From the NCBI RefSeq assembly GCF_002834385.1, contig NZ_PITQ01000001.1:1-64000 (forward strand): a stretch of DNA of 64,000 nt. Direction: 5' to 3'. The notes under the pieces are model-generated. The model did not search any database and was not told the DNA's origin. It saw nothing but the letters and a program-made list of their open reading frames with translations. This DNA comes from Rahnella sp. AA (GTDB taxonomy: Bacteria; Pseudomonadota; Gammaproteobacteria; Enterobacterales; Enterobacteriaceae). Shown here piece by piece: positions 20,619 through 30,872 of the stretch. Positions within the stretch are counted from its first letter, which is position 1. Each line of letters opens with the position of its first letter. The position numbers and the translations under genes are program-made.

Positions 20619-22007
20619 TTATTCGAATAGGTTGCGGTGTAGAGTTTTAACGACCTGATCGGCATCATTGCCCGGCACCAGGAAGCACAGGTTGTAGCTG
20701 CTTGCGCCGTAGCAAATCATGCGGATATTGAACGGATCCAGCACGCCGAAGACTTCTTTACCAACGCCACAAGCCTGCGAAAGCTTATTACCGATAATGG
20801 CGATGAGTGCCAGGTTTTCTTCCACTTCTACACGACACAGTGAGGACAACTCTGTCAGCAGTGACATGGTCAGCAGGCTATCACCTGAAGACGTTGAGCC
20901 GGTGGTATCGAGTGTCAGTGCTACGCTGACTTCTGATGTGGTAATCAGATCAACGGAAATACTGTGGCGCGCCAAAATGGCAAACACGTCGGCGAGGAAA
21001 CCGCGTGAATGCAACATGCTCAGGCTGTGCAGCGTGACCAGCGTTTGTTTACGGCGCAGCGCCAACGCGCGGAACAGCGGTGGGTTCTCGGTGGTATTAC
21101 ACACCAGCGTACCGCCTGCGGTTGGCTCTTTGCTTGAGCCAACGAACACCGGAATGCCACGACGAACGGCGGGTAACAGCGTTGCCGGATGCAGCACCTT
21201 GGCACCAAATGTCGCCATTTCAGCGGCTTCTTCAAATGCGATACGGTCAATGCGTTTCGCTGCAGGAACGACACGCGGGTCGGTGGTGTAAATCCCTGGA
21301 ACGTCCGTCCAGATATCGACGCGTGAAACGCCCAGCGCTTCGCCCAGTAACGCCGCAGTATAATCGCTGCCACCGCGGCCCAGCGTCGTGGTGCGGCCTT
21401 TGCTTTCTGAACCGATAAAGCCCTGGGAGATGACCAGCGCATCCTGCAAACGGGGTTGGAGCTGCTGAAGGGTCAGTTCGGTCAGTGCCTGAATATCCGG
21501 CTCCGCGCGGCCAAAACGATCGTTGGTGCGCAGAATTTTACGCACGTCAAACCACTCCACCGGCACGCTGCGCTGGCGGATGATTTCGACAAACAACAGG
21601 GTAGACATCAGTTCGCCGTGGCTGACCAGTTCGTCTGTCAGCGCCGTGGATGTCGCGAGGCTTGCCGCTTCCGACAGCATGGCGATATTTTCCAGCATGC
21701 GGTCTATTTCTTCACCGATCACTGCCGGGTTATCGAGACGGTCGATAATGGCCTTCTGGATACGACGAATTTCATCGAGCAGGAATACCCGGCGGTCAGC
21801 GTCTTTGCCTTCGGCCAGCTCGACTAATAAATTGGTAACGCCCGCAGAGGCGGAGAGGACGACCAGACGCACTTCAGGGCGCGACAGAACGATATCTGCG
21901 CTGCGGTTCATTGCGTCGAAATCCGCCACGCTGGTACCGCCGAATTTGGCGACGATGACACTGCCTGAAGGCTGCGGGTTGGCGTTGCGGGATACTGCGT
22001 GATTCAT
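20619..22007 (-). CDS. lysC: Lysine-sensitive aspartokinase III
   Basis: Phosphorylates aspartate, the entry step to lysine, threonine and methionine synthesis. The start at 22007 gives 462 residues (E. coli 449), with GAGG six nt upstream; a longer in-frame start at 22070 would lie inside the leader RNA. The N-terminal kinase domain has [20 protein letters not shown] and [15 protein letters not shown]. The C-terminal ACT pair ([20 protein letters not shown] and [17 protein letters not shown]) confers lysine inhibition. It has about 13 more residues before VAKFGG than E. coli. Expression is controlled by the lysine riboswitch in its leader. Confidence 0.96.
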   Translation of the reverse strand: MNHAVSRNANPQPSGSVIVAKFGGTSVADFDAMNRSADIVLSRPEVRLVVLSASAGVTNLLVELAEGKDADRRVFLLDEIRRIQKAIIDRLDNPAVIGEEIDRMLENIAMLSEAASLATSTALTDELVSHGELMSTLLFVEIIRQRSVPVEWFDVRKILRTNDRFGRAEPDIQALTELTLQQLQPRLQDALVISQGFIGSESKGRTTTLGRGGSDYTAALLGEALGVSRVDIWTDVPGIYTTDPRVVPAAKRIDRIAFEEAAEMATFGAKVLHPATLLPAVRRGIPVFVGSSKEPTAGGTLVCNTTENPPLFRALALRRKQTLVTLHSLSMLHSRGFLADVFAILARHSISVDLITTSEVSVALTLDTTGSTSSGDSLLTMSLLTELSSLCRVEVEENLALIAIIGNKLSQACGVGKEVFGVLDPFNIRMICYGASSYNLCFLVPGNDADQVVKTLHRNLFE

Positions 22008-22104
22008 GTAAAACCTCGTGTCCGGGTCGTCATACCATGACGGCCATCGATTCCATAAGAATTGGCACAAAGGGGAGAGCGGGAAACGGGAGCAGGCGTA
22101 GAGA

Positions 22105-22320
22105 TACTACGATACACCCAGAAGCGCCCCACCTAGCCGACACCCTTTCGGGGGTTTCGGTGACAACCCAGGGGATTCAGCCCCTGTAGTCGATCGTTTG
22201 CCTGCCGCGGGCTTATGATCTCGGCGCCGCTCCCCCTGATGTATCTTCGTAGGATTTCGGCTCCTCGGATACACTGCCTGGGCGACGCGCCTCTTCTGGC
22301 TCGCGCATCGAGCGCGCGAG
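22105..22320 (-). promoter_or_regulatory. Lysine riboswitch (L-box) in the lysC leader
   Basis: Read on the minus strand, the leader contains the L-box hallmarks GCCAGAAGAGGCGCGT, then a segment with GGAGCCGAA, then GGGGCTGAATCCCCTGGG, GTTGTCACC and CTTCTGGGTG. The last closes the basal helix with the first. The same blocks occur in the same order in the E. coli lysC leader. Bound lysine would reduce lysC expression by translational and transcript-stability effects. The boundaries are approximate; the aptamer core is about 22116-22302, and the rest to the lysC start is the expression platform. Confidence 0.93.
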
Positions 22321-22331
22321 TTAGGCGCTTA

Positions 22332-22360
22332 GGAATAGCCGTTTATCGCCCGTCTGTCAA
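22332..22360 (-). promoter_or_regulatory. Candidate lysC promoter
   Basis: On the minus strand a perfect -35 TTGACA (22355-22360) is followed, after 17 nt, by TATTCC as a weak -10. Transcription would start near 22325, just before the aptamer. Confidence 0.55.
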
Positions 22361-22532
22361 CGATCAGAGGACGTTGAGGCCCACATTTTGCACGATTGTC
22401 ATCTAATATTGTTCTCTGTCAATGTGGTTTCACAGATCTGGCCTATCGCAAGAAAAGGCATCTCATCTCGGTAAGTACAGGTTACAATCAGGACAGTTAC
22501 CTCATATTTATTCTCAGCCTAAGAGCATTGCT

Positions 22533-24179
22533 ATGAAAAATATCAATCCAACTCAGACCGCTGCCTGGCAAGCCCTGCAGCAGCATTTCGACAAGATGAA
22601 AGATGTGCAGATTAGCCATCTGTTTGCTGAAGATGGTGATCGTTTCTCCAAATTCTCTGCCACCTTTGAAGACCAGATGCTGGTCGATTTCTCCAAAAAC
22701 CGCATCACCACCGAGACCCTGGATAAGCTACAGGCACTGGCGAAAGAGACCGATCTTCAGGCCGCAATCAAATCGATGTTCTCTGGCGAGAAGATCAACC
22801 GTACGGAAGACCGCGCCGTTCTGCACGTTGCCCTGCGCAACCGCAGCAACACGCCAATCGTCGTGGATGGCAAAGATGTTATGCCGGAAGTGAATGCGGT
22901 TCTGGCGAAAATCAAAGGTTTCACCGAACGTGTTATCGGTGGCGACTGGAAAGGTTACACCGGCAAAGCGATTACGGATGTGGTGAACATCGGTATCGGC
23001 GGTTCAGACCTCGGCCCGTTTATGGTGACCGAAGCACTGCGCCCGTACAAAAACCACCTGAATATGCATTTTGTCTCCAACGTGGATGGCACACACATTG
23101 CCGAAACGCTGAAAGACCTGTCTCCGGAAACCACGCTGTTCCTGGTGGCATCAAAAACCTTCACCACGCAGGAAACCATGACCAACGCCCACAGCGCGCG
23201 CGACTGGTTCCTGAAAACCGCGGGTGACAACAAACACGTTGCGAAACACTTTGCGGCGCTGTCTACCAACGGTAAAGCGGTTAGCGAGTTTGGTATCGAC
23301 ACCGACAACATGTTCGAATTCTGGGACTGGGTCGGCGGCCGTTATTCACTGTGGTCCGCAATTGGCTTGTCCATCGCACTGTCCATCGGTTTCGAAAACT
23401 TCGAACAGCTGCTGAGCGGCGCTCACGCGATGGATAAACACTTCGCGAATACGCCAGCTGAGAAAAACCTGCCGGTTTTGCTGGCGCTGATTGGTATCTG
23501 GTACAACGATTTCTACGGCACTGAAACCGAAGCGATTTTGCCATACGATCAGTACATGCACCGTTTTGCGGCGTACTTCCAGCAAGGCAACATGGAATCC
23601 AACGGTAAATTCGTTGACCGTAACGGCAATCCGGTGGATTACCAGACTGGCCCGATCATCTGGGGTGAGCCGGGTACCAACGGCCAGCATGCGTTCTATC
23701 AGCTGATTCACCAGGGCACCAAAATCGTACCTTGTGACTTCATCGCACCAGCGGTCAGCCACAACGCGCTGAGCGATCACCACGCGAAACTGCTGTCTAA
23801 CTTCTTTGCACAGACTGAAGCGCTGGCATTCGGTAAATCTCTGGACGTCGTCGAGAAAGAATTCGCCGATCAGGGTAAAAAACCGGAAGACGTTAAACAC
23901 GTCGCGCCGTTCAAAGTGTTTGAAGGCAACCGTCCGACTAACTCCATCCTGCTGCGCGAAATCACGCCATACAGCCTGGGTGCGTTGATCGCGATGTACG
24001 AGCACAAAATCTTCACGCAGGGCGCTATCCTGAATATCTACACCTTCGACCAATGGGGTGTGGAACTGGGTAAACAGCTGGCGAACCGCATCCTGCCAGA
24101 GCTGGAAGGCAGCGAAGATGTGACCGGCCACGACAGCTCGACCAATGGCCTGATTAACCGCTTCAAAAACTGGCGCTAA
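22533..24179 (+). CDS. pgi: Glucose-6-phosphate isomerase
   Basis: Interconverts glucose 6-phosphate and fructose 6-phosphate in glycolysis and gluconeogenesis. It has 548 residues from the ATG at 22533 with AAGAG upstream (E. coli 549); an in-frame start at 22422 lies in the divergent lysC promoter region and was rejected. Signatures present are [27 protein letters not shown], the family pattern [16 protein letters not shown] with the phosphate site, and [11 protein letters not shown]. Divergent from lysC. Followed by a palindromic repeat and a terminator. Confidence 0.97.
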   Translation: MKNINPTQTAAWQALQQHFDKMKDVQISHLFAEDGDRFSKFSATFEDQMLVDFSKNRITTETLDKLQALAKETDLQAAIKSMFSGEKINRTEDRAVLHVALRNRSNTPIVVDGKDVMPEVNAVLAKIKGFTERVIGGDWKGYTGKAITDVVNIGIGGSDLGPFMVTEALRPYKNHLNMHFVSNVDGTHIAETLKDLSPETTLFLVASKTFTTQETMTNAHSARDWFLKTAGDNKHVAKHFAALSTNGKAVSEFGIDTDNMFEFWDWVGGRYSLWSAIGLSIALSIGFENFEQLLSGAHAMDKHFANTPAEKNLPVLLALIGIWYNDFYGTETEAILPYDQYMHRFAAYFQQGNMESNGKFVDRNGNPVDYQTGPIIWGEPGTNGQHAFYQLIHQGTKIVPCDFIAPAVSHNALSDHHAKLLSNFFAQTEALAFGKSLDVVEKEFADQGKKPEDVKHVAPFKVFEGNRPTNSILLREITPYSLGALIAMYEHKIFTQGAILNIYTFDQWGVELGKQLANRILPELEGSEDVTGHDSSTNGLINRFKNWR

Positions 24180-24300
24180 TACCCGTCATCCTTCGGGCTG
24201 CCTCTGCGTTGGCTGCCTTCACGAACCCCGGTCACATACTTTTGTATGCTCCCGGGAATTCGTTCAGTTGCCGTCTTGATGCAACCCGAATGATTTAGGG
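24180..24300. repeat. Imperfect palindromic intergenic repeat, copy 1
   Basis: About 115 bp between pgi and its terminator fold into one long imperfect hairpin. Matching arm blocks are TACCC, ATCxTTCGGG, ACGAA, CCCGG and CATAC, with centre TTTT. No reading frame is supported. It resembles the dispersed palindromic elements common in Yersiniaceae (YPAL-like, from memory). Two further elements of like design lie at 40396 and 43131. Confidence 0.65.
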
Positions 24301-24327
24301 TAGTAAGGTGCGAGTAAGGCGACGAAA

Positions 24328-24362
24328 TAAAAGGGTTAGCCTCAACGGGCTGGCCCTTTTTT
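24328..24362 (+). terminator. pgi terminator
   Basis: AAAGGGTTAGCC pairs with GGCTGGCCCTTT (with G-U pairs) around TCAAC-like loop sequence, followed by Ts. It lies about 150 nt after pgi, beyond the palindromic repeat. Confidence 0.75.
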
Positions 24363-24433
24363 AATGCCGCTTTTCCGGCACAAACTCTGTGGTATTCTGC
24401 GGGTATTCATAACAAAAGTGGGATGTAGATCAC

Positions 24434-24841
24434 ATGGCAGGATCAAAACGTGCGACGATGATTTCCGTCATCATGCAGCGAATTCTGAACGTTTTCTTAT
24501 TGGGGCTGGCAGTTATTCTGATGATCTTTATCGGGCGCGAAACCTACCATCTTGCGATGGTTTTGTTCGTCAATAACGATCAGTCTTCATCGTATCTGCT
24601 GATAGAGGGCATCGTAATTTATTTCCTCTATTTCGAATTTATTGCACTGATCATTAAGTACTTTTCGTCGGGATATCACTTCCCGCTGCGTTACTTTATT
24701 TATATCGGCATCACGGCGATTATCCGCCTGATTATCGTCGACCATAAAAGTCCTTACGACACACTGGTTTACGCCTGCGCCATCCTCGTTCTGGTTGTGA
24801 CTCTTTATCTCGCCAACGGTGAACGTCTTCGCCGTGAATAA
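24434..24841 (+). CDS. psiE: Phosphate-starvation-inducible protein PsiE
   Basis: Small inner-membrane protein of 135 residues (E. coli 136) with four hydrophobic segments, beginning [19 protein letters not shown] and ending [15 protein letters not shown]. Its molecular function is unknown. In E. coli it is induced by phosphate starvation and by cAMP-CRP. The start follows GGGATG. It stands alone between pgi and ubiC; in E. coli this interval also holds yjbEFGH, xylE and the maltose genes, all absent here. Confidence 0.92.
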   Translation: MAGSKRATMISVIMQRILNVFLLGLAVILMIFIGRETYHLAMVLFVNNDQSSSYLLIEGIVIYFLYFEFIALIIKYFSSGYHFPLRYFIYIGITAIIRLIIVDHKSPYDTLVYACAILVLVVTLYLANGERLRRE

Positions 24842-24853
24842 ATGAGGCGATTA

Positions 24854-24887
24854 CTGCCTCGCATTCATGCGTTAGAATGCGAGGCAG
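24854..24887 (+). terminator. psiE terminator
   Basis: A perfect 13-bp stem (CTGCCTCGCATTC / GAATGCGAGGCAG) with an 8-nt loop, 12 nt after the psiE stop and followed by ATAATTAATT. Very stable, although the T-run is poor. Confidence 0.75.
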
Positions 24888-24930
24888 ATAATTAATTGGG
24901 GGTATGAATACCTCCATGATGGAGCCGTTG

Positions 24931-25470
24931 ATGTCTGATTCCCATTCCCCTGAACAACTCCCGATCCATTGGTTTCAAGATCCGAATGACGTGCCAGCGG
25001 ATGTTGCTGACTGGCTGATGGAAATGGGATCCATGACCCGCCGGTTTGAAAAGCAGGGTGTTACCGTCACCGTGAAACCGAAAAATGAATGCTTTGTGCG
25101 TCGCGATGAGCTGGGTGAAAGCGAAGCGCGACAGTTGCCGGAAAGCGCCCGTTATTGGGTTCGCGAAGTGATCCTGTTTGGCGATGCCGAACCCTGGCTG
25201 CTCGGACGCACCGTGATCCCGGAAGAAACGCTAACCGGGCCTGATCTGGCGCTGGTTGATTTGGGCACGGTGCCGCTGGGCCGGTATCTGTTTAGCGGCA
25301 ACAACCTGACCCGTGATTACATCCATCTGGGACAATTAAATACTGAGCAGGGCAGTTTATGGGCGCGTCGCTCGCGGCTTTGCCTGTCGGATAAGCCCCT
25401 GCTTCTGACAGAAATTTTTCTGCCGGACTCGCCGGTTCACCGCCCTGAGGGCAAAGTGGGTCAGGCATGA
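24931..25470 (+). CDS. ubiC: Chorismate pyruvate-lyase
   Basis: Converts chorismate to 4-hydroxybenzoate and pyruvate, the first step of ubiquinone synthesis. It has 179 residues from the ATG at 24931 (GGAG six nt upstream); an ATG at 24904 would add nine residues but sits too close to its purine run. Conserved blocks are [10 protein letters not shown], the RYWVREVIL strand with a substrate-binding Arg, PLGRYLF and [19 protein letters not shown]. It is longer than E. coli UbiC (165), with tails at both ends. Its stop overlaps an in-frame ATG of ubiA, indicating coupling. Confidence 0.94.
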   Translation: MSDSHSPEQLPIHWFQDPNDVPADVADWLMEMGSMTRRFEKQGVTVTVKPKNECFVRRDELGESEARQLPESARYWVREVILFGDAEPWLLGRTVIPEETLTGPDLALVDLGTVPLGRYLFSGNNLTRDYIHLGQLNTEQGSLWARRSRLCLSDKPLLLTEIFLPDSPVHRPEGKVGQA

Positions 25471-25499
25471 GTCAAACCAATCAACAAGGAGAACAGAGA

Positions 25500-26378
25500 G
25501 TGTCAGGAAGTATGACTCAGGGCACATGGCGTGATTACTGCCGCCTGATGCGTATTGATAAACCGATCGGGTCGTTGCTGCTGCTGTGGCCGACGCTTTG
25601 GGCATTGTGGCTGGCCGGTGAGGGCGCACCTTCTGCCAAAATTCTACTGGTCTTTGTGCTGGGTGTATTCTTTATGCGCGCGGCGGGTTGTGTGGTGAAT
25701 GATTACGCGGACCGTAAATTCGACGGGCACGTAAAACGTACGGCTAACCGTCCGCTACCGAGTGGTGCTATCACCGGCAAACAGGCGAAAATCCTGTTCG
25801 TCGGGCTGGTGCTGGTGTCCTTCCTGCTGGTTCTGACACTTAACCGGATGACCATTCTTTTGTCTCTTGCGGGCCTGGCGCTGGCATGGGTTTATCCTTT
25901 TATGAAGCGTGTCAGCCATCTGCCACAGGTGGTTCTGGGGGCTGCATTTGGCTGGGCGATACCGATGGCTTATGCGGCAGTGGGGGAGAGTGTCCCTCTG
26001 AGTTGCTGGTTGATGTTTGCGGCAAATATCTGCTGGACGGTGGCTTACGATACGCAATACGCCATGGTTGATCGTGATGACGATATGAAAATCGGCGTGA
26101 AATCGACGGCTATTTTGTTTGGTCGCTTTGACACGCTGATTATCGGCCTGTTGCAACTGGCGACGCTGATTCTGATGGGCATTGTCGGCCATCTTTCACA
26201 GCTTGGCGCACCGTTTTACTGGTCGTTATTGCTGGCGGCGGCGCTGTTTGTGCATCAGCAAAAGCTGATTGCTAAACGCGAGCGTGATGCCTGTTTCCTG
26301 GCTTTCCGTCAGAATAATTATGTGGGGCTGGTGCTGTTCCTGGGTATCCTGATGAGTTTGTCAGCTTTCAGCTTCTGA
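25500..26378 (+). CDS. ubiA: 4-hydroxybenzoate octaprenyltransferase
   Basis: Integral membrane enzyme that attaches the octaprenyl chain to 4-hydroxybenzoate. The two Asp-rich motifs are [19 protein letters not shown] and [15 protein letters not shown] chose the GTG at 25500 (292 residues, E. coli 290) because AAGGAG lies 10 nt upstream and the N-terminus aligns to the E. coli protein. Alternatives are the ATG at 25467, overlapping the ubiC stop (303 residues), and the ATG at 25512. Second gene of ubiCA. About eight membrane segments. Confidence 0.94.
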   Translation: MSGSMTQGTWRDYCRLMRIDKPIGSLLLLWPTLWALWLAGEGAPSAKILLVFVLGVFFMRAAGCVVNDYADRKFDGHVKRTANRPLPSGAITGKQAKILFVGLVLVSFLLVLTLNRMTILLSLAGLALAWVYPFMKRVSHLPQVVLGAAFGWAIPMAYAAVGESVPLSCWLMFAANICWTVAYDTQYAMVDRDDDMKIGVKSTAILFGRFDTLIIGLLQLATLILMGIVGHLSQLGAPFYWSLLLAAALFVHQQKLIAKRERDACFLAFRQNNYVGLVLFLGILMSLSAFSF

Positions 26379-26392
26379 GCCTACCCGGCAAT

Positions 26393-26429
26393 AAAAAACG
26401 CCCGGTCTTGTTATAAGCTCGGGCGTTTT
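26393..26429. terminator. Bidirectional terminator between ubiA and plsB
   Basis: AAAACGCCCG and CGGGCGTTTT pair around a 15-nt loop, with an A-run on the left and a T-run on the right. It can serve both convergent genes. Confidence 0.88.
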
Positions 26430-26463
26430 GCTTTGTGGCGTTACCGCATTAATTTTGCATCAA

Positions 26464-28944
26464 TCAGTGGTCGGTATCGCGCACATCCATCTTCGGCTCC
26501 GCTGGAGGCTCAGTTGCCTGAGGCAGCTCAGAAGGCATACCAGCGCTTTCGATGGTGAGTTTGATATCCGGCGTCATCAGATCGCTGAGCATGTTGTAAA
26601 TCTCACGCGTCTGTTCCTGAATAGCGTCGCCGCTGTCGCTGATATATCCTTCAGCACGCAGCGTGCCGACCAGCGTGGAGAACACTGCTTTGTCGAAGAA
26701 TTCAGGGGCATTAATGCCGTGCAGCACGGATAAACGCTGCGCCATAATCCGGCTCTCTTTTTCCAGCGCACCGCGGTTGATGCTTGGATTATTCGTCAGC
26801 AGGGAGAAGGTAATCGCGTAGCGTTGCAGCGTTTCACGGACACCCGCTGCCAGCAGCTGCAGCGTGCGGATACGCGCCGGGTTCAGTGTCAGCTCGTCGT
26901 CTTCCAGGTGAATGATTTGCTGACGTGCCAGTTCCAGAGTCAGAATATCCAGCACATGCGGAAGCTCCGATTTATCGAAATGCATAAACAGTTCAGCTTT
27001 CAGCATCGGATAAATAAGTTCAACCTGACGCAGCAACTCAGCGCGGCTCACATGGCGGTGGTGCATCACAATGCTTGAAATCAGTGATGGCAGAACCAGC
27101 ATATGGTGGATGTTGTTGCGGTAATACGTCATCAGCACTGCCTGTTCGCGCGGCAGAACGATGATGTCGCCGATATTGTCTTTCTCGACCTGGAACTTGT
27201 TCATGTTCAGGGCGTGATCGAGCAACTGGTCGGCAGTCAGATCCGGCACCGTCGAATCGGCGTTATACGGCACGTTACGCAGCAGTTGCAGATAGCAGTC
27301 AATCTGCTCGGTCAGCTGTTCGCGGGTCAGTGAACGCTGACGCGATGCCAGCAGCGCGGTACAACACAGGTTCATGGCGTTTGCCGCCGCTGAGTTGTTG
27401 ATGCGCACCATAATCTGTTCTGCCAGATCCTGAACCGTTGGCGTCAGCCAGCTCGGACGTTGCGCCTCTATTGGGTCTATCGCTTCGCGCCAGGAAGGGA
27501 CGTTTTGGTTCAGATAAGTGGTCAGATGCAGCGGTTCACCAAAGTTTACATAACCCTGCCCGAGGTTACGCAGTTTGCGTAAACCATTGAGCATCTGGGT
27601 CAGACTCTCTTTTTCTTTGGTGGCACCGCGCAATTCTTTCGCGTAGGTCCCCACTTCCATGACGTGTTCGTAACCGATGTAAATCGGCACTAACGTAATC
27701 GGACGCGAACCGCCGCGCAGCATGGCCTGAATAGTCATCGCCAGCGTACCGGTTTTCGGCTCCAGCAGACGTCCTGTTCGTGAACGGCCACCTTCCACAA
27801 AGTATTCCACTGAATAACCGCGGCTGAACAGTTCACCAAGATATTCACGGAATACCGTTGAATAGAGCTTATTGCCTTTGAACGTTCGGCGGATGAAGAA
27901 TGCACCCAGGCGGCGGAAAATCGGGCCAGCGGGCCAGAAATTCAGGTTGATACCGGCCGCAATGTGCGGAGGCACCAGCCCCTGGTGATAAAGTACGTAC
28001 GACAACAACAGATAATCCATGTGGCTGCGGTGGCAGGGCACATAAACGATTTCCTGCCCGTCCAGCGCCAGCTGACGCACACGTTCGGCATTATTGACGT
28101 TGATGCCTTTATACAGGCGGTTCCACGTCCAGCTCAGCACACGGTCAGAAAGACGCACAGCTTCATACGAGAAGTTTGCCGCAATCTCTTCCATCAGCGC
28201 GATGGCATTTTGCTGGGCTTTTTCGTGTGAGATTTTCTTGCTGCGCGCTTCGTCCTCAATGGCTTTTTCGATAGCTTTTGAGGCCAGTAATTTATTAAAT
28301 AAATCCTGACGAGCCGGCAGGCGCGGGCCAACCGCGGCAAGACGTTGTCGGGAGAAATGCATCCGCGCAACACGCGCCAGTTTTTGTGCGATGATTTTGT
28401 CCGTGCCGTGCTCTGTTGCCATATAGCGCAGGGATACGGTATTGGAAAAACGGACAAAACTGTCGCGCCCTAACCACAGCACGGCGAAGAATTTTTGAAT
28501 CCCATTTAGTACGCGTAAGTGCGGCGTATCATGCCCTTCCCGACCTGGCGCACGGCCAAACATCACCGAAACCGGCAACATCTGAATGTCTAAATCCGGA
28601 TTATTGCGGTGCAAATCCAGATAATCGTGGAACAGTTTTACCGACTCTTGCTTTGGCGTGTAATAAGAGAAAACACGCGGGCCTTCGGCAATAAAAACGT
28701 GGCTCGGGAGCAACGTTCCGTCGATTTCTAGCGGAATAAGGGGATCGGGCAGATTCTGTGCCAGACATTGCGCGCGCAGCGTCAGCAAATCGGCTTTGGA
28801 ATTGTAAGGCAATACATACAGAATCGGGCGCGTCGGGTCTAAATGCAACTCGGTTACCGGATCTGAAGGTATAACCTTGCTCTTTACCAGCAATGAGAGT
28901 GGTAAATTCAATAATGTGTAATAAAGTCTACGCCAACCTGACAT
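26464..28944 (-). CDS. plsB: Glycerol-3-phosphate acyltransferase
   Basis: Membrane-associated enzyme that acylates sn-glycerol 3-phosphate at position 1, the first step of phospholipid synthesis. It has 826 residues (E. coli 807). The acyltransferase core shows the HX4D motif as His305...Asp310 in [13 protein letters not shown], then [16 protein letters not shown], the block [15 protein letters not shown] and [11 protein letters not shown]. It lies back to back with dgkA as in E. coli, so phospholipid synthesis and diacylglycerol recycling genes share the 138-bp promoter gap. Confidence 0.96.
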   Translation of the reverse strand: MSGWRRLYYTLLNLPLSLLVKSKVIPSDPVTELHLDPTRPILYVLPYNSKADLLTLRAQCLAQNLPDPLIPLEIDGTLLPSHVFIAEGPRVFSYYTPKQESVKLFHDYLDLHRNNPDLDIQMLPVSVMFGRAPGREGHDTPHLRVLNGIQKFFAVLWLGRDSFVRFSNTVSLRYMATEHGTDKIIAQKLARVARMHFSRQRLAAVGPRLPARQDLFNKLLASKAIEKAIEDEARSKKISHEKAQQNAIALMEEIAANFSYEAVRLSDRVLSWTWNRLYKGINVNNAERVRQLALDGQEIVYVPCHRSHMDYLLLSYVLYHQGLVPPHIAAGINLNFWPAGPIFRRLGAFFIRRTFKGNKLYSTVFREYLGELFSRGYSVEYFVEGGRSRTGRLLEPKTGTLAMTIQAMLRGGSRPITLVPIYIGYEHVMEVGTYAKELRGATKEKESLTQMLNGLRKLRNLGQGYVNFGEPLHLTTYLNQNVPSWREAIDPIEAQRPSWLTPTVQDLAEQIMVRINNSAAANAMNLCCTALLASRQRSLTREQLTEQIDCYLQLLRNVPYNADSTVPDLTADQLLDHALNMNKFQVEKDNIGDIIVLPREQAVLMTYYRNNIHHMLVLPSLISSIVMHHRHVSRAELLRQVELIYPMLKAELFMHFDKSELPHVLDILTLELARQQIIHLEDDELTLNPARIRTLQLLAAGVRETLQRYAITFSLLTNNPSINRGALEKESRIMAQRLSVLHGINAPEFFDKAVFSTLVGTLRAEGYISDSGDAIQEQTREIYNMLSDLMTPDIKLTIESAGMPSELPQATEPPAEPKMDVRDTDH

Positions 28945-29082
28945 AAAAACGTGAAGCCTCTTGTTAGCAATTTCGCCGCAAGGATACCAGAAAGCTCAGT
29001 TGAGATCTGTGGTGATGAGATACCATTAAACCGCTAAAATGCGCAAAACCCTCAGGACAACACCTCAAGGATCAGTAACAGA

Positions 29083-29451
29083 ATGGCGAACCAAGTCACT
29101 GGATTTACCCGTATTTATAAAGCCGCAGGCTATTCATGGAAAGGCCTGAAGGCTGCCTGGCAAAATGAAGCCGCTTTTCGGCAGGAGGCCAGCGTTGCTA
29201 TCCCGCTAATTTTATTATCTTTCTGGCTGGATGTTAGCAGTATAGAACGTATCCTGCTGGTTGGTTCCGTGGTACTGGTGTGCGTGACTGAATTGCTTAA
29301 CAGCGCCGTAGAATCTGCAATTGACCGAATCGGGCCTGAGTTCCATGAACTTTCCGGACGCGCAAAAGATATTGGTTCTGCCGCGGTGCTCCTGACTATC
29401 ATATTGGCGATTTTTGTCTGGGTCAGCATCTTTTGGCCGCGATGGTTCTGA
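29083..29451 (+). CDS. dgkA: Diacylglycerol kinase
   Basis: Small trimeric inner-membrane kinase that recycles diacylglycerol to phosphatidic acid. Its 122 residues equal the E. coli length. Three membrane helices are visible. The signature VTELLNSAVESAIDR contains the catalytic Glu, and GRAKDIGSAAV follows. AAGGATCAG lies upstream of the start. Divergent from plsB; lexA follows after 119 nt under its own promoter. Confidence 0.96.
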   Translation: MANQVTGFTRIYKAAGYSWKGLKAAWQNEAAFRQEASVAIPLILLSFWLDVSSIERILLVGSVVLVCVTELLNSAVESAIDRIGPEFHELSGRAKDIGSAAVLLTIILAIFVWVSIFWPRWF

Positions 29452-29525
29452 TTTGGAATCTTCCTTCCAGGAATTGCCGTTATGCCCTGTTTTTATTCAA
29501 TCTTAGGTTTTCATTGGCCGTTTAG

Positions 29526-29562
29526 CTGTATATACTCACAGCAAGACTGTATAAACAACCAG
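29526..29562 (+). promoter_or_regulatory. Two LexA (SOS) boxes before lexA
   Basis: CTGTATATACTCACAG (29526-29541) fits CTGT-N8-ACAG perfectly. CTGTATAAACAACCAG (29547-29562) is a second box with one mismatch (CCAG). The pair overlaps the promoter and ends 8 nt before lexA, the arrangement known for lexA autoregulation. Confidence 0.95.
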
Positions 29563-29570
29563 GGGGCGGA

Positions 29571-30179
29571 ATGAAAGCTTTAACGACCAGACAACAAGAG
29601 GTCTACGACCTTATTCGCGATCATATCTCGACCACCGGTATGCCTCCGACCCGCGCAGAGATTGCATCTCGTCTGGGGTTCCGTTCCCCGAATGCGGCGG
29701 AAGAACACCTGAAGGCGCTGGCGCGTAAAGGCGTTATCGAGATCGTTTCCGGTGCTTCACGCGGTATTCGTCTGCTGATGGAAGAAGAAGAGGGTTTACC
29801 GCTGATTGGCCGCGTTGCCGCCGGTGAACCGCTGCTGGCTCAGCAACACATCGAAGGGCATTATCAGGTCGATCCGGCCATGTTTAAACCAAGTGCAGAT
29901 TTCCTGCTGCGCGTCAGCGGGATGTCGATGCGTGATATCGGTATTCTTGATGGTGACCTGCTGGCAGTACACAAAACGCAGGATGTCCGCAATGGTCAGG
30001 TTGTCGTTGCACGCATTGATGATGAAGTCACGGTTAAGCGCCTGAAGAAACAGGGCAGCGTTGTTCAGTTGTTGCCTGAAAACAGCGAATTCCAGCCGAT
30101 TGTGGTGGATCTGCGTGAACAGAATTTCAGCATTGAAGGTCTGGCTGTTGGTGTTATCCGCAACGGTGACTGGATTTAA
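29571..30179 (+). CDS. lexA: SOS repressor LexA
   Basis: Represses the SOS regulon and cleaves itself on RecA-DNA filaments. It has 202 residues, as in E. coli. The N-terminal winged helix spans about residues 1-70, with [20 protein letters not shown]. The cleavage site is Ala84-Gly85, and the Ser119/Lys156 catalytic pair lies in RVSGMSM and EVTVKRLKK. Two LexA boxes precede it. In E. coli dinF follows in the same operon; here a terminator follows and dinF is absent. Confidence 0.97.
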   Translation: MKALTTRQQEVYDLIRDHISTTGMPPTRAEIASRLGFRSPNAAEEHLKALARKGVIEIVSGASRGIRLLMEEEEGLPLIGRVAAGEPLLAQQHIEGHYQVDPAMFKPSADFLLRVSGMSMRDIGILDGDLLAVHKTQDVRNGQVVVARIDDEVTVKRLKKQGSVVQLLPENSEFQPIVVDLREQNFSIEGLAVGVIRNGDWI

Positions 30180-30242
30180 TCTGCGCCCAATCGCTACGTG
30201 ACAGGTGCGTCGGCCGCCTCTGACGCATCTGTAAGTATCAGC

Positions 30243-30270
30243 ATCGCCCCGTTTGGGGCGATATCGTTTT
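30243..30270 (+). terminator. lexA terminator
   Basis: ATCGCCCC and GGGGCGAT pair around GTTT, then ATCGTTTT follows. It lies 63 nt after the lexA stop. Confidence 0.8.
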
Positions 30271-30522
30271 AAATCCTATCCTGAATCTTTCCCGATACAG
30301 TTCTTTGTTTCCTGTGTTATCTGCTCACCGAAATTGCCAACCCTTTTCAGTCAGACAGATCTCAATTCCACGTTATTTCCTGCTTTGGATTAATCCTAAT
30401 AGTGGTTTTTATCCCTGTTTTGGGAAGACGAATCCGCATTCTCTACTAAGCTTTGAAGTGTTAAGGACGGGCTGCCAACGAACGTGCAGCTCCACAACCC
30501 AAGGTAACAGGAGATATTTATT
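30271..30522 (+). promoter_or_regulatory. Gene-free leader of yjbJ, possible RpoS-type promoter
   Basis: No gene or dinF remnant is seen in this AT-rich stretch of the 343-bp lexA-yjbJ gap. CTACTAAGC near 30440 resembles the extended -10 of stationary-phase promoters, in keeping with the RpoS dependence of yjbJ in E. coli. The ribosome site AACAGGAGA lies just before yjbJ. Confidence 0.35.
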
Positions 30523-30732
30523 ATGAATAAGGACCAAGCCGACGGTAACTGGAAGCAGTTCAAAGGGAAAGTGAAAGAACAGTGGGGTAAGCTGACTGAT
30601 GACGACCTGACAGTCGTTGAAGGTAAACGTGATCAGCTGGTAGGTAAGATTCAGGAGCGTTATGGCTATCAGAAGGATCAGGCCGAGAAAGAGCTCAAGG
30701 ATTGGGAATCGAAAAACAAATATCACTGGTAA
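30523..30732 (+). CDS. yjbJ: CsbD-family stress protein YjbJ
   Basis: A 69-residue, highly charged small protein: NWKQFKGKVKEQWGKLTDDD and then KRDQLVGKIQERYGY define the CsbD family. Abundant in stationary phase and under osmotic stress in E. coli; biochemical role unknown. The start is set by CAGGAGA. It is followed by stem-forming sequences (TATCCTGA at 30763 with TCAGGATA ending 30806; GGGTACA/TGTACCC at 30808-30825) that may end the transcript before convergent zur. Confidence 0.93.
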   Translation: MNKDQADGNWKQFKGKVKEQWGKLTDDDLTVVEGKRDQLVGKIQERYGYQKDQAEKELKDWESKNKYHW

Positions 30733-30872
30733 CACGCGACTCCCCCTCGCGTATCAGTGATGTATCCTGAACATCAGCTGCTCCTGCCCGGAAAGCTTTC
30801 AGGATACGGGTACACGGATGTACCCAACTTATTTCAGCCCCCGCCCATCTCCCGCCACAACCCCTGATTCCG

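Noticed and set aside
30271-30522. dinF pseudogene remnant
   Set aside because: No frame resembles a MATE-family membrane protein; the stretch is AT-rich non-coding DNA with a likely promoter.
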